Below are positions 31,906-42,440 of a DNA stretch of 64,000 bases, one piece after another. Each line of letters opens with the position of its first letter. The first letter of the stretch is position 1. The DNA comes from Cephalopachus bancanus (Eukaryota > Chordata > Mammalia > Primates > Tarsiidae). The stretch lies in NCBI GenBank assembly GCA_027257055.1, contig JAPVLO010000056.1, positions 806,001-870,000 on the forward strand, read 5' to 3'. The notes under the pieces were generated by a model. That model was given only the letters and a program-made list of their open reading frames with translations. It was not told where the DNA came from and made no database searches. A program made the translations under genes and the position numbers.

Positions 31906-32900
31906 CAAGGAAGAAAGTAAAAAACTGTGGGTGAGACTAGTTCAAAACTGTATTAATACAGGCCAGAAACGATGATGGCCTGAATTAAGGCAGCAGATAT
32001 GAGGATGGAGAGAATTGGATGGAATCAAAATATTTTTAAAAAGTAGAAAGGGCAGATCTTAGTGATGAGTGGAAATGAAGGAGCCAGCAATGATGACCAG
32101 GTTTCTGGTTTGAGTTCCTGAATGTTTGGAGGGGACATTTTCTGGAGTGGAGAACACAGATAAGGAGCAGAGTGGGAGGAAATGGCAAGTCCAGTTTTAA
32201 ACATGTTGAGTTTGAACAGCTTCTGGCATACCCAGGTGAAAATGTCCAGCAGCCAGCTCCGCACAGGTTTGGTGCTTTGGAGAAGGCTGTAGGTTGGGGA
32301 GACTGTTTTTGAGGCACAAACATATGGATGGTTTTTAGAGATGCGGGTTTGGATGAATCCAACTAGGATCAATGTTTGAAGAAAGAAGGTCTGGGAGTTG
32401 CAGGGAGAAACCTGAGACTCATCAGTAAAAGGCCAAAACTTGAAAAGTTGAGTCTGTAGAGTGGGAGAAAATTTTTATGAGAATGCTATCATTGAATCCC
32501 TGGGGAGAAGGTTTGATCAATAGTGGCAAAAGCTGCAGAGGTCAGGAAAAGTAAGGACTGAAATGTTTCTATTGCTTTTAGCAAATAACATGGGTAAGAG
32601 CAGTCTTTATGAGATGGTGGGTGTAGAAATCCCATTTTAGTGGTTTGAGCAGTGATTAAGAGGTGACATAAAGGCAGTAGATGAAGATGATATTACAGGA
32701 ATTGTGGGTGTGAAGGAACAGAGAGAGAGATTAGAAAGTGACTTTTTAGGAATATGGCATAAATTGAGGGATTTTAAATTTAAGAATAGAAAATCTTGAC
32801 CACATTTATGAAAACATAGTGACTCAAAAGGAAGAGGTTGATGATACAAGATGGAAAGCAGATGAAGGCAAGTCATGAATGGCAGGTAGATAGTGGTGGA
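31906..32900 (+). mobile_element. Long ancient mammalian repeat, second part
   Basis: AACGATGATGGCCTGAATTA at 31968, GATGACCAGGTTTCTGGTTT, TTTTAAACATGTTGAGTTTG and GGTTTGATCAATAGTGGCAA continue the family order seen before the MLT2-like LTR. Confidence 0.55.
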
Positions 32901-33229
32901 TGGAGGTGCTATTCACCTGAGACAGGCAGTTTCATCCCCGGACAGTGAGAAAAAAATGGGATCTAAAACAGAACAGGATGAGATAATTCCCTCAGCCACA
33001 CCTGTCTGAGGCTGAAACTAGTCTCGGAATTCTGTTGCAAGTCTTTGTTGTTTGTTTTGTCTACTCATGTGTCCATTCATCTAGTTCCCAATCACCCACA
33101 CACTGGGACTTATTAATTCACGGGTCGGTCTGTGACCTATCCAACTTGGCAAAGTCAGTTCCCATCCTCGTGTGTGAGATCAGTCATTCCCAGTTTATAT
33201 TATTTTTGTTCTGTTTATAAAATCCCCAG
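32901..33229. other. Unassigned sequence
   Basis: No element recognised. Confidence 0.4.
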
Positions 33230-33405
33230 ATAAAGATCCTTTCCAGGTATTGCTAGGGATTAATGAATGAACAAATACATAAAGGCTCACTCCAGATCGC
33301 TTTCATCCACTTTGACAAATCTTCACTAAGTAACTACGATGTGCAAGGCACCGAGCAGGTACTTGGTTCACAATGATAACCTAAATGGAACTCACAGATG
33401 TTGGG
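33230..33405 (+). mobile_element. Ancient repeat fragment (GTGCCAGGCACTG family start)
   Basis: ATCTTCACTAAGTAACTACG and GATGTGCAAGGCACCGAGC resemble the start of the same long family. Confidence 0.4.
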
Positions 33406-33409
33406 AGTG

Positions 33410-33905
33410 GATGTGACGTAGGGGGCAGTCGAACACTGCCACGGGAGCAGGTCTTGAGTAAAGGCCCTAGCGAAGGCAAGGCCTCGCTTAATGGCTCCAA
33501 GCTTGTAGTCAAGGTCTCGCTTGGAAGCTCTGCATCCTAGCCAAAGGCAGGCTGTGAGGGATGCAGCCTGCTACACACAACGGTGTCTCAGATGCCCACA
33601 CATCCAGGTGCACATCACACAAATAAAGCCTTAGCCACAAGAAGATAACTGTGAAACAACTCGCCTTTAGGTAGCAACAAATTCTGTTATGGCTCCCTCA
33701 CAGACCTTGAATCCCTTCCAACTTTCTCTGTGCTTAATTATAAAATAAACATGCTGAGCTAGTTCGGGGCCACTTCTCCTCCATCAGAGGAAAGTGTCCC
33801 ACTCAGCCCCAGCTTTTCTCTATGTCTTTGTGTCTGTGTCTTTGTTAATCTCATGCCGCTCTCTCTCGGGACCCCTTGAGACAGCCGTGCGGGCAGTGGC
33901 ACATA
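33410..33905 (+). mobile_element. Solo ERV LTR, CpG-containing
   Basis: It has an LTR layout: a U3-like segment, AATAAACATG at 33744, then a TCTTTGTGTCTGTGTCTTTG R/U5 tract, a CTCTCTCGGGACCCCTTGAG block, and a GGGCAGTGGCACA end at about 33903. No primer-binding site or internal sequence follows. The exact family is unknown to me. Several surviving CpGs suggest it is younger than the MaLR LTRs. Confidence 0.55.
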
Positions 33906-34515
33906 GACTTGCTGCCTGGTCAGGGATAAAGATAGGAAGATAGGTGGCTGCAATACAAAATGCCAAGTGCTGTGATTGGCTCCTGGAGGGTGGGGGTTGG
34001 ATATGGTGTCCTGAAGGGGATGACTAGCCAGAACCATGAGCTCTCCAGGTTAATCCAAGTTGACTAATCCAGTCTGGACTGATGTTTCATGAATGGGAAA
34101 ATCAGAATATTTTCTATCAGAATCAGCCATACTTGTGAATCTGTGAATGAATGAGTCAATAAATCAAAGATTTATTCCATCTTGTTAAGAATATTTGCAG
34201 TCTTCTGTCTTTGAACTCTTACTTCCCAGAAAGTGTCAACCTTCAGTAAACAGCTGCCCAGTGTCACAGGATTTTGTAAATAGTGAAATTGTGTTGCAGA
34301 TGTTCCCATTCCAGTCTATTCTTTTCCAATATCAGTTCCTTCCTAGGAAAAAACAGTGTGTGTCTGACTATAACAAGAACTTAAGGCAAGACACTTGACC
34401 TTCAGGCTGGAGGACCTATTTTCAGCTGAGGGAGCTAGATCTCCTCCGTGCTGGTGGTCATGTAATTGACCTGAAGTTTTGGTGTGAGTCCTAAAAAAAT
34501 GATTGTTGGTAGAGG
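33906..34515. other. Unassigned sequence
   Basis: No element recognised; AATAAATCAAAGATTTATT at 34159-34177 is a small palindrome. Confidence 0.4.
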
Positions 34516-35240
34516 ATGGCTTTGCTCGAAATCATGAAGTTGACTGACAGAGATCAACGGTTCCAGCTACCTCCCTTGTCAGTCTTCTGGCCAGGCCACC
34601 CAGAAACAAATTCCCAGCAGAGAGTACTCTTCCACTTTTGCAAATCTCCAGAGAAAAAGGAAAAAGAAGTGCGACATAGCTTTATCGCACTTCCACTATG
34701 ACCATTAAAAATGGTAAAAGTCCGGAAATACTCTGTTATAAAAATGGGACTAATTGATGTCTTGAGGCCCTAAAGGTGAGGCAGTTGCTAATAAAAATGA
34801 AAATAATATTGACTGCTGTTCATGGTGTCAATTTGCTCTCCAGTTTGCTGGAGAGACAGGCCATTTGTGTCCCTGACTAAAGAAGTGAACAAAAGACATG
34901 GGGCAGCGCTGAGTGGTGAACAGAGATGAAACCAGCCAGGCTCATGTCTCGAGCCTGGCCATTAGGGCCTGCAGGGGTTACTTGGAAATATTCTGGAAAG
35001 GCTATCATTCACCACAGGCTGAGAAGGGCTATTCTTTTTTACGTGGTATGGAGAGAAGACTCTAAACAACCAAGTGTTTTTAAGCAATCAACAAAAGTCT
35101 TCTAAAGATTTACTGGGTGCTATTTGTCAGGAGTAATATTAATCCATAAAAATTAGAAAGCCAGAGAGAAAAAAATAGTCCCAAAGAATCATGAGGATAT
35201 TGCTATGTTTTAAACAAAAATGAAGTACTGGGTTGTATGG
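34516..35240. promoter_or_regulatory. Possible conserved non-coding element
   Basis: Repeat-free. It contains a 61-codon frame (34516-34701) with no recognised domain and, at 34720-35050, sequence of even composition including CTAATTGATG and GCTAATAAAAATGAAAATAA. I list it because the absence of repeats over 700 bp is unusual here. Evidence for function is weak. Confidence 0.25.
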
Positions 35241-35449
35241 TTCAGAATCAGGGGACCACTGTGATTTGGAGGAGGTGGGGTTTCTTTGGGGTAAGATACT
35301 CAGGAAAGACTTTTGGAAGGAGAGAGAGCTTGCAGCGGGTTTTTAAAAACGGATTTGTTGAAAGTGCCTTGACTATTCTCAGACTCTGTCTTGTGCTATT
35401 CCTCTTCTTTCACCAATGCACCACATACCCCAATAACACTGACCTGTAG
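35241..35449. other. Unassigned sequence
   Basis: No element recognised. Confidence 0.4.
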
Positions 35450-35770
35450 GCCATTTCCCCAGCAGCCAAGCTGCGTGTCAGGCGTCCCTGTCCTTGCCAT
35501 GCCATTCTTTTGCCCGGAATACTTTCCCTTTCTCTGCCTGAAGGACTCTGATTAATCTTTCAAGATCCAACTCAAACATCCCCCATTGGGGGAGAGTTTT
35601 CCATGAGCCCTCCAGCGTGAACGTCCCTTTTATAGATTCAGAAAAGGAGACTTAAGGAGATTATACAACTTACCCCAGGTTGCTCCGTTGGTAGATAAAT
35701 CGTAGGCTCAGGATGTGAGCCCAGGTTGGTCCAACAGAATCTGAAATCCTAAACATTCCCCAACAGTGCC
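35450..35770 (+). mobile_element. L2 fragment followed by ancient repeat
   Basis: 35450-35625 (TTCTTTTGCCCGGAATACTT, AATCTTTCAAGATCCAACTC) is L2. 35630-35770 (GATTCAGAAAAGGAGACTTA, ACAACTTACCCCAGGTTGC) is the GATGAGGAAA-type repeat. Confidence 0.65.
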
Positions 35771-36274
35771 TCCTACAGCATCATCATGGCATTTACTTCT
35801 CACAGATGAGCAAAGAGGGACGAGACAGAGCACCTGGAATGCATCAAGTGCTCACAGCTGGTGTGGGAAGAGAGCGCTACTCTACAGAGATTTTCCAGGA
35901 ATGCATCTCTCCCACTCTAGCTTGTTAGCCACGTGGAAAGACATAGAGCTGGACTGAGTTGAAGTCCTCTGCTATTTCACATTCTTTCAAGGCTGTGTTC
36001 AGAAATCACCTTGCCTGCGAAGCCTCTCTTCCAGCTATTCACCCCCACCCCTGCCATTCCATTATTGTTGAGTTCCCACCAGCCATGTGCTCTCCTAGTA
36101 TATAACCCTTGCCTCCTGGTTCTCACCATGCTTATCTATTACAATAAACAGATTTGCTCCACCCAGGTGACTTCTAGAAAGTCTAATATGGCGTTTGGAT
36201 GATGTTGAGCAAATACCTAACTTCTCTGCCTCACTTTTCTTTTTCTTCCTTTTTTTAAAATGTCAGAATGTGTT
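35771..36274. other. Mostly unassigned; L2-like part
   Basis: 35985-36140 (CAGAAATCACCTTGCCTGCG, CCATTATTGTTGAGTTCCC) resembles an L2 3' region. The rest is unassigned. Confidence 0.4.
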
Positions 36275-36335
36275 GTTGTTGTTATTATTATTATTGAGTT
36301 GGAGTCTCGGTCTGTTGCCCAGGCTGGAGTCACTT
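36275..36335 (-). mobile_element. Alu end fragment with (TTG/TTA)n
   Basis: A GTTGTTGTTATTATTATTA run is joined to GAGTTGGAGTCTCGGTCTGT, TGCCCAGGCTGGAGT, then unrelated sequence. Only about 45 bp of the tail-proximal Alu arm remain. Confidence 0.75.
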
Positions 36336-37139
36336 TTCTTATCTAGAAACTAGAGATGATAACAGCACCTATGTGTGTGAGTAATTTCCCATTTGCTCCC
36401 AGATCCTCCATTTCTGACCTTTTTTTTTTTTTTGTCCTGCTCTGTAGTCTGGAAGGCTGATGGCATTACTTGGGTTCGCTTGTCAATTGACCTAAGGCTG
36501 GGTTTGGCCCATGGCGCGGGGGCGGGTACCCACAGGCAGAAACCTGGGTAATGGGAAGTGAGAGGCCTGGAATATTTCTTCCCTTCCCCGTACCACATTT
36601 GTGGTGGTATTTTGTCTGTTCATATCCAAGGGTGGTCACTGATGCATCATGGGCGTTGGTTTACACAGCTGCACTATCACTGTATTCTTACTCATCCCTG
36701 TCCCCTCATCCCTGGGGTGGGATGGCTTTCTATGGTGGCTAGTGTCTGGGTGAATTACAGTTCCTTGTTTGGTCCTTATCGCTGTCTATACTTCTATAAA
36801 TCGTCCTTTACTAAAGTTTGTCCTTTGTTTCTCTGACGGATACATTTCTCTAATGGGGCTTCTGTGCTTGGCTCCTAGCAGGCACCTGGATTTTGCTCCC
36901 CTTCTCCTACTAGTCATGCCAAATGAGAAACTGTGGCCAGCCTAGGGAGAAACCCTCATGGCCTGGGCACTGGGAGCAGCTTTCAGGCCCCATGTCTGGC
37001 CAGTGTAGTGGCTTTCGACATGCTGACAGTCCTGACTGTCCCAGCCTCTGTGGTGGAGGAATGTCCCAGGGTCTGTTCCAGCTGGTAGAAGAATGGCTTC
37101 TTCTCCCAGAGGTTTTCCATCCACCCCCCCCCCCGCCAA
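36336..37139. other. Unassigned sequence; C11 run
   Basis: No element recognised. A T-run lies at 36420-36434, and GGCGCGGGGGCGGGTACC at 36514 is locally GC-box-like but isolated. A C11 homopolymer spans 37124-37134. Confidence 0.4.
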
Positions 37140-37225
37140 CTCTAATTCTGATCTTCCATTAGGGGTGATCAAGGGCCTCAACATGGGAATTTGGGGGGGG
37201 GCACAATTCAGTCTTTAGCAGGCAA
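37140..37225 (-). mobile_element. MaLR LTR end fragment with G9 run
   Basis: CACAATTCAGTCTTTAGCAG preceded by CAACATGGGAATTTG and G9 (37193-37201) is the complement of a MaLR LTR 5' end. With the C11 run at 37124 it could pair into a small stem. Confidence 0.55.
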
Positions 37226-37574
37226 TAATAGAAAGCAAGAGGACGCAGATAACCAGCTCAGATGTTTTAAGAAGAAAAATGCCTTCTTTTTGCCTCCTCC
37301 CATGTAGACAGATAACTTTATTGATGTGTATGTGAACAAAGCACAACTTCTGAGGGCCTGGTAGGGTAACCCTGGAGAGGACAGGCTTGGTGGGTGCTTA
37401 CCTGGACTCACTCTGAACATCCTGACCTAGTGACTGTCGACCTGTTATGCTCAGGGCTCCCCAGGTCCCACTGGAGGCCACATCTGTTGTGGATGTCCCG
37501 GACTGTCCAGCTTGTTCTGTGTAGAGCCAGGGCCTGGGAAGGGGAGACGTCCTTCTCTCACGACCTCATTTGAG
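37226..37574. other. Unassigned sequence
   Basis: No element recognised. Confidence 0.4.
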
Positions 37575-37806
37575 CAAGCACTATCATTAAAAGTTAGATA
37601 TATGCTTTCCTTTAAAATATATACTTATTTCTATATACTTATTTCTAGTTATACAAACAATATGTTCATCACAGAGAATTTGGAGCATATAGAAAAATAT
37701 GCAAAGAAAAGAGTCAGAAACACTGTCCTTAAAGCAGAGATGACAGAGAGAGCAGAATTAACATTTTGGTGTATTGCTTCCAGTCTTTTTTAAAGTATAT
37801 TGTCTT

Positions 37807-37856
<50 letters not shown>

Positions 37857-37955
37857 CATGTGCATATTTATACATGTTCATAGAAACATAAGCCTTCATA
37901 TATTGTCATGTAACCTGTTTTGCATAAAGCTGGAATGAAAAATGGAGGTAGGTGA
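37575..37955 (+). mobile_element. Ancient repeat with internal (TC)n(TG)n
   Basis: TCATCACAGAGAATTTGGAG, AACATTTTGGTGTATTGCTT and CAGTCTTTTTTAAAG are landmarks of an old dispersed repeat, also seen at 59280-59990 and in part at 39180. The (TC)11(TG)14 microsatellite at 37806-37854 lies within it. Confidence 0.5.
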
Positions 37956-38057
37956 TATTAATAGTCATCAATTGCATTTTACTGACTTTTAAACTCTATT
38001 TGGAATTACAGGACCCCTCCCTCCTCCTCTCACAAAGTCCTCCTGAATCATTTTTGG

Positions 38058-38411
38058 GGCATTTTAAAGGATTTCTTGGGTGTCAGGAACTACCTGTCTA
38101 GTTTCTTTGCTTTTAGAACTTTGGCCCTTCCAGGGATGTTTGCACTGGGGAACTCCATACCACTGAATGTGCCTTGATTTGCTGCAAGGGCCAACAAGAA
38201 ACCTTTTTCTACTGGGAACTGTCACATCATACAGTTCTTCCAGGGACTCTTGCCCTTCCTGCTACCCTGGAGCCTTCCTCCAGGTAGGGAAGCACAGTTG
38301 TGCTTTCTGGAGGCTGTAAGGTACCAAAGCCAGGCTTGGGCTTCCTATGGAAGTGGGAGTGAAGAAACTAGACAGGTAGTTCCCGACACCCAAGAAATCC
38401 TTTAAAATGCC
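38058..38411. mobile_element. 354-bp element with 50-bp terminal inverted repeats, family unknown
   Basis: 38058-38107 and 38362-38411 are inverted complements at 49 of 50 positions; the outer end is GGCATTTTAAAGG. The 254-bp interior is unique apart from a short hairpin (AGCACA/TGTGCT at 38291-38304). The layout is that of a MITE-type non-autonomous DNA transposon, but no clear TSD borders it. Alternatively it is an inverted duplication made by a replication or repair error. Confidence 0.6.
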
Positions 38412-38429
38412 AGCTTATACTTTGGGGTA

Positions 38430-38995
38430 CTAGCAGCCCTGCTTTAAGTCTTATGTAGCAATGTTTTCAGAGCTTTTTATAGAAAATGGTTGTGGCCCCT
38501 CCCTACACGTTCCTGCTAGAGGCATCTAATAATCCTCTACCCTTTAACTCTGGTTTGGTCTTAGTGACTTACCAATGAGATGCACTCAAAAGGATGCTCT
38601 GGGCCATCTGATATGAGGCTGTATCTGGGTCTATTGGAATGCTCATTCTTGGGTCACTTTCTCTCAAAATCTAGCCATCATGGTATGAGGAGCCTTATTA
38701 AGAGTCCACATGTAGGCACTCCAGTTGATGGCCCTTCTGAGGCCCCTCTGACACACATGCAGTCAGCATCTACTGCCAGCCATATGAGAGTGCCACCTTG
38801 GACATGCAGACAGAGGAGTCTTCAGATGACTCAAGCACAAGCTGTCATTTGACTGCAATCACCTAAAAGACCCTTAGTGAGAATTACCCTGCTGAGCCCA
38901 GTTAGATCACGGAACCATAAATAAAAATAATAAATTGGTGTTTTAAGCCACTGAATTTTGGAATAGTCAGTAATGCAATAATAACAGATCATCTG
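38430..38995 (+). mobile_element. MaLR-type LTR (MLT1, old subtype)
   Basis: TGGTCTTAGTGACTTACCAA, GGCCCTTCTGAGGCCCCTC, CAGATGACTCAAGC and TGGTGTTTTAAGCCACTGAA near 38937, then AATAACAGATC, follow the order of older MLT1 LTRs. AATAAA hexamers at about 38919-38933 mark the polyadenylation region. Confidence 0.7.
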
Positions 38996-39179
38996 AACAG
39001 CAGCCGTCCTTTCCATCAGCTCAGATGTATTCTGAGTTCTCCAAGAACTGAGGGACAGGCACACTGCTTTCTTCAGAATGACCCCACCCTGCCTATGTAT
39101 AAGCCTTTGTGCCTGGGTTAAGCTTGTCTGCCTGGCCTCTTCCGTCCAGATGGTGGTGACATCTCTCCCAATATAATTC
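38996..39179. other. Unassigned sequence
   Basis: No element recognised. Confidence 0.4.
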
Positions 39180-39740
39180 CACCGGATTTGTCCCATCATT
39201 CCACTTGCCATTTCCAGACATATCTCAATCCCAAGGGTAAATATGGCTTAAGCTCCAGCTGGGAACTCTGTCTACACAAAGCAAGTTTACTGTGTATACA
39301 ATTGCATGCATTTATAAAATTCTTTTTTCACTTAGTGTTATATTGTGATAAATTCTCCATGTCATTAAAAATTCTGCACAACTAATATTTCACCATTTGA
39401 ATTTATGTCTTTACTTGTTTACCAGTATTTGGAAAGTTGCCCTCTCCTTTTTTTTGCTTAATTATGAAAAAGGCTGAGATAAATATCTTTGTTCATAAAT
39501 CTTTACCCAGGTCCTTAAGGACTGAATCAAGTATTCAACAAAGTGTATAATTAAAAAAAATACTTGACACATAAGAGTCAGAAAGATTGTACCAACCAGT
39601 CACCAGTAAATTAGATAGGCATATGGTATCTCATTATGATTTTAGATTGCACTTCTCTGTTTCTTAGTGATATCGATCAAAAATGTTTTTTAGTCTCTTG
39701 CATTTCTGCAATAATTTTCTCTTTGCTCATTAGCAGTTAT
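39180..39740 (+). mobile_element. Ancient repeat, AT-rich part
   Basis: TTCACTTAGTGTTATATTGTG, CTCCATGTCATTAAAAATTC and the GAGATAAATATCTTTGTTCA block are landmarks of an old mammalian repeat, probably the continuation of the type seen at 37575. Confidence 0.5.
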
Positions 39741-39935
39741 CTATTATGTGCCTGGAAATCAACTTGACACCAGAAAGTGGGATGTTTGGTATACAACCTC
39801 CGAAACGGACCCTATGGCTAGAGGATAGAGTGGACAATGTGAGACAAGAAGAACACTGGCCCAGGGCCAGTTTGGACGTGTTGTTAATCACCCTGGTGAA
39901 TCCTCAGTTTATTAAAGAGTCTGCTGCATAACTGT

Positions 39936-40135
39936 GTGGAAAGATGATGACTTTGGCCCCAGACATACCTATTTTCAAATGTTGGCTCTGCCACCTACCA
40001 GCTGCATGATCTTGGTCAAGTTATTTAATCTCTACCATCAATTTTCTCAACAGCAAAATGCCAAGTTCCTTGTAAGTCTGTCGACGGGATGAAAAGAGAT
40101 AGTAACTAGCGAATAAACAAGCATCGTCTGCATGG
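39936..40135 (+). mobile_element. MIR SINE
   Basis: TTGGCTCTGCCACCTACCAG, TGATCTTGGTCAAGTTATTT and CTCAACAGCAAAATGCC. Confidence 0.85.
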
Positions 40136-40174
40136 TATCTCTTCAGGAGCCAGCGGATCCCATTCGACTCCATA

Positions 40175-40775
40175 GTCTTTGAGTCCATTTCTCCCTGCCT
40201 AACTATACTGCCACTGTCTTGCTATGATCAGCTCCTGTCACTGCTCAGCTCTTACTGGTCCACCCTGAGCTGGTCTCCCTGTTCAATGTCCCATCCCTCA
40301 ATACATTTGCCATACCACCTTCGAATGTCTTTCTAAAGTGAAATCTAATGAAGTCCTATTTAAAATCCTTCAAAATCTCCCTCATGTGACCGAGGCATGG
40401 CTCCAGTAAACCTTCCAGTCTCATGTCTTGCCTTGTCACTCTGTCTTGTGGTTGTGGAGTCCCTGACATAGCCCCCACCTTCTCAGAGCCTGGTGCCTTT
40501 GGACACACCTTGTCTTTGTTTGGATCCTTTTCCTTCCTCTCCCCTTCACGTGGTTAACTCCTACTCACCCCTCAGGAATTAGCTGAAGTGACATTTTTCC
40601 CAAGATGCTTTCCCTGATGCTCCAAGTTGGGTCAGGTGTCCCCTCTTCCAAGCTTCCCTGACCCAGTGCACCAACAGAGAGGTACACAATCCCCTTCCCG
40701 TTGTTAGATAATGGTCCTTAAAGGCAGGAATGACTTCTTCATTTCTATACCTCAACCGCAGAGCCCAGAACAGGA
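40175..40775 (+). mobile_element. L2 LINE 3' end
   Basis: AAGTCCTATTTAAAATCCTT, CCTTGTCTTTGTTTGGATCC, CTCCTACTCACCCCTCAGGA, TTTCCCTGATGCTCCAAG and CTTAAAGGCAGGAATGACTT give a long, collinear L2 terminus. Confidence 0.85.
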
Positions 40776-40959
40776 TGTCTCAAACTTTATACTAATGACT
40801 AGGACTGGCTACATAGTTTGTGAGGTCCAGGGCAAAATGAAAATACAGTGACTCTTGTTCAAAAGTTACAAAGAATTTCAACATGGCAACGGCAGGATGC
40901 TAAAACAAGTGCAGATGTCTTCTGAAATCTGGGTCCTGTAGACTGCATAGGCTGTCTGC
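40776..40959. other. Unassigned sequence
   Basis: GATGTCTCAAACTTTATACT at 40772 could be a lost transposon end; nothing certain. Confidence 0.3.
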
Positions 40960-41165
40960 CCGTGAAACCAGGCCTGCTAGTGACACTTTGGACCAGAAGA
41001 TTCTTTGCTGTGGGGACTGTCCTGTGCATCACAAGATGTTTACAGCATGCTTGGCCTCTACCTACTAGATGCCAATAGCACTCCTCCCTATCTGTGACAA
41101 TCAAAAATGTCTCCAGGCATTGTCCAAAGTTGCAGTAGTCACCCCCCTGTTGAGAACCGCTGGCC
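40960..41165 (-). mobile_element. MER20 (hAT-Charlie non-autonomous DNA transposon)
   Basis: AGAAGATTCTTTGCTGTGGG, TGTCCTGTGCATCACAAGAT, CTACCTACTAGATGCCAATA and the CTGTTGAGAACCGCTGG end are the complement of MER20. A second MER20 lies at 47880 in the other orientation. Confidence 0.88.
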
Positions 41166-41582
41166 TAGAAGACCGTAGACAATCAAGGCGGGTTCGTAGA
41201 AGGACCTGTGCTCTGCCAGAGGTACGAGCAGAGTGCCATGGGCAACCCAACCAGCCAGAGGGAGGCTGCCTGGAGGTGTACTATCTCAGGGGAAGTGCCA
41301 AATGATAAGTAATATTTGGACAGAAGCTTCTACCTGGTTAAGTCGGCTGCTTTAACAGGAACCCTGAGAGTTCCAACAAATCCTGGGAAGCCTTGAAAGC
41401 TTCCAGATGAGTCACCGATTTGGTGGTTTCCCATGAGTGCAGAACGTCCCCAGGCTGTGAGATTTATAATGAGAAAGTAGCTTTGAAGTTCTTCCCTTGG
41501 AGTTTCTTCAGGGCCAGGAGTAAGGGAAGACTTGAGGATCACAAGGAATTCCCAGCTATAAAAACCTGGGCAGGCTAAAAAA
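41166..41582. other. Unassigned sequence
   Basis: No element recognised. Confidence 0.4.
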
Positions 41583-41760
41583 AGGGGGATTGGCAGTAGT
41601 GGGAAACTGCTGGGAAAGGGGCATGGGATTGGCAGTTGAGGGAAACTGCTAGGGGAGGGAGGGCACACCTCATCAACAAGGATATCTGCATAATGAATAT
41701 TTGTATACCTAACCCTGAATTGTACTCCTCATCTTTCAAATAAAATAATAAAAAAAAAAA
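41583..41760 (+). mobile_element. Short L1 3' UTR fragment with 39-bp tandem unit and poly(A)
   Basis: It consists only of the lineage-specific L1 3' UTR, from the GGGATTGGCAGT unit (41586-41624, repeated at 41625-41663) to AATAAAATAATAAA and an A15 tail. The same 3' UTR in 4290-4952 has one unit. The short length suggests extreme 5' truncation or a small non-autonomous derivative. Confidence 0.75.
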
Positions 41761-41764
41761 AAAA

Positions 41765-42255
41765 GCAAAAAGAAACAGGGGTCAGGCAACCTCAGTTCTC
41801 AGGCCAGACCCGGCCACTCACTAGAGCTGTGCATGACTGATCTCACCTCCCTCAGCTTCTTCCATGCCCAAGGACTCCAGAAGATGCTGCAAACAGTTCA
41901 GCTCATTTGTCTTGCTGGGAGAGGAGGCAGTAGGGTAGAATTCTGTGGCTTGGGAACCTGGAGACTTCAGATGGAGATAGCAGGTCATATTTCTTGGGGG
42001 TGAATGTGGGAAACCAGCTATCAGGTCAGATGTTGAGGAATATGACAAATTTTGTAGATCTGTATGGATAAAAGGACTCATCCTCTTCAACCCAGGACCA
42101 CCGGGTTGAATCTTGCTACTGGTCACTAGACTTTGGTTCCCATAAAAACTAATGCTTGGAGAAGGCATTCTCCCAGAGCAGGAAAGTGATGAGATTCTAG
42201 AAGATGCAGAGGGTTGGAACTTTCACAGAGTCAAGTCTTCCTGGAAGCCCATGCT
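41765..42255. other. Unassigned sequence
   Basis: A 115-codon minus-strand frame (41821-42168) has no recognised domain; no repeat identified. Confidence 0.35.
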
Positions 42256-42440
42256 CTTACCCCACACTCTTGTGTTTGAGTGCCCAATCCTCTACATTTT
42301 ATCTGTGTGACTTGCAAAAGTTTTCTCATCTTTAAAATGGGTACAATTTTAAAATGAGCATAAGAATCATATTGACTTCACAGGGATGTGGTGAGGTAAA
42401 ATGAGATCTTGCATGCGTGTGAAAGGACCAGCTAGTCCCC
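42256..42440 (+). mobile_element. MIR SINE (diverged)
   Basis: ATCTGTGTGACTTGCAAAAG, TTTCTCATCTTTAAAATGGG and GATGTGGTGAGGTAAAATGAG, with the 5' part lost. Confidence 0.75.

Noticed and set aside
34516..34701. 61-codon frame as a candidate small exon
   Set aside because: No acceptor/donor pair fits both ends and no homologue is known to me; kept only inside a possible non-coding element.
36500..36560. GC-box-like GGCGCGGGGGCGGG as a promoter
   Set aside because: Isolated; no CpG island, no exon downstream, one motif only.
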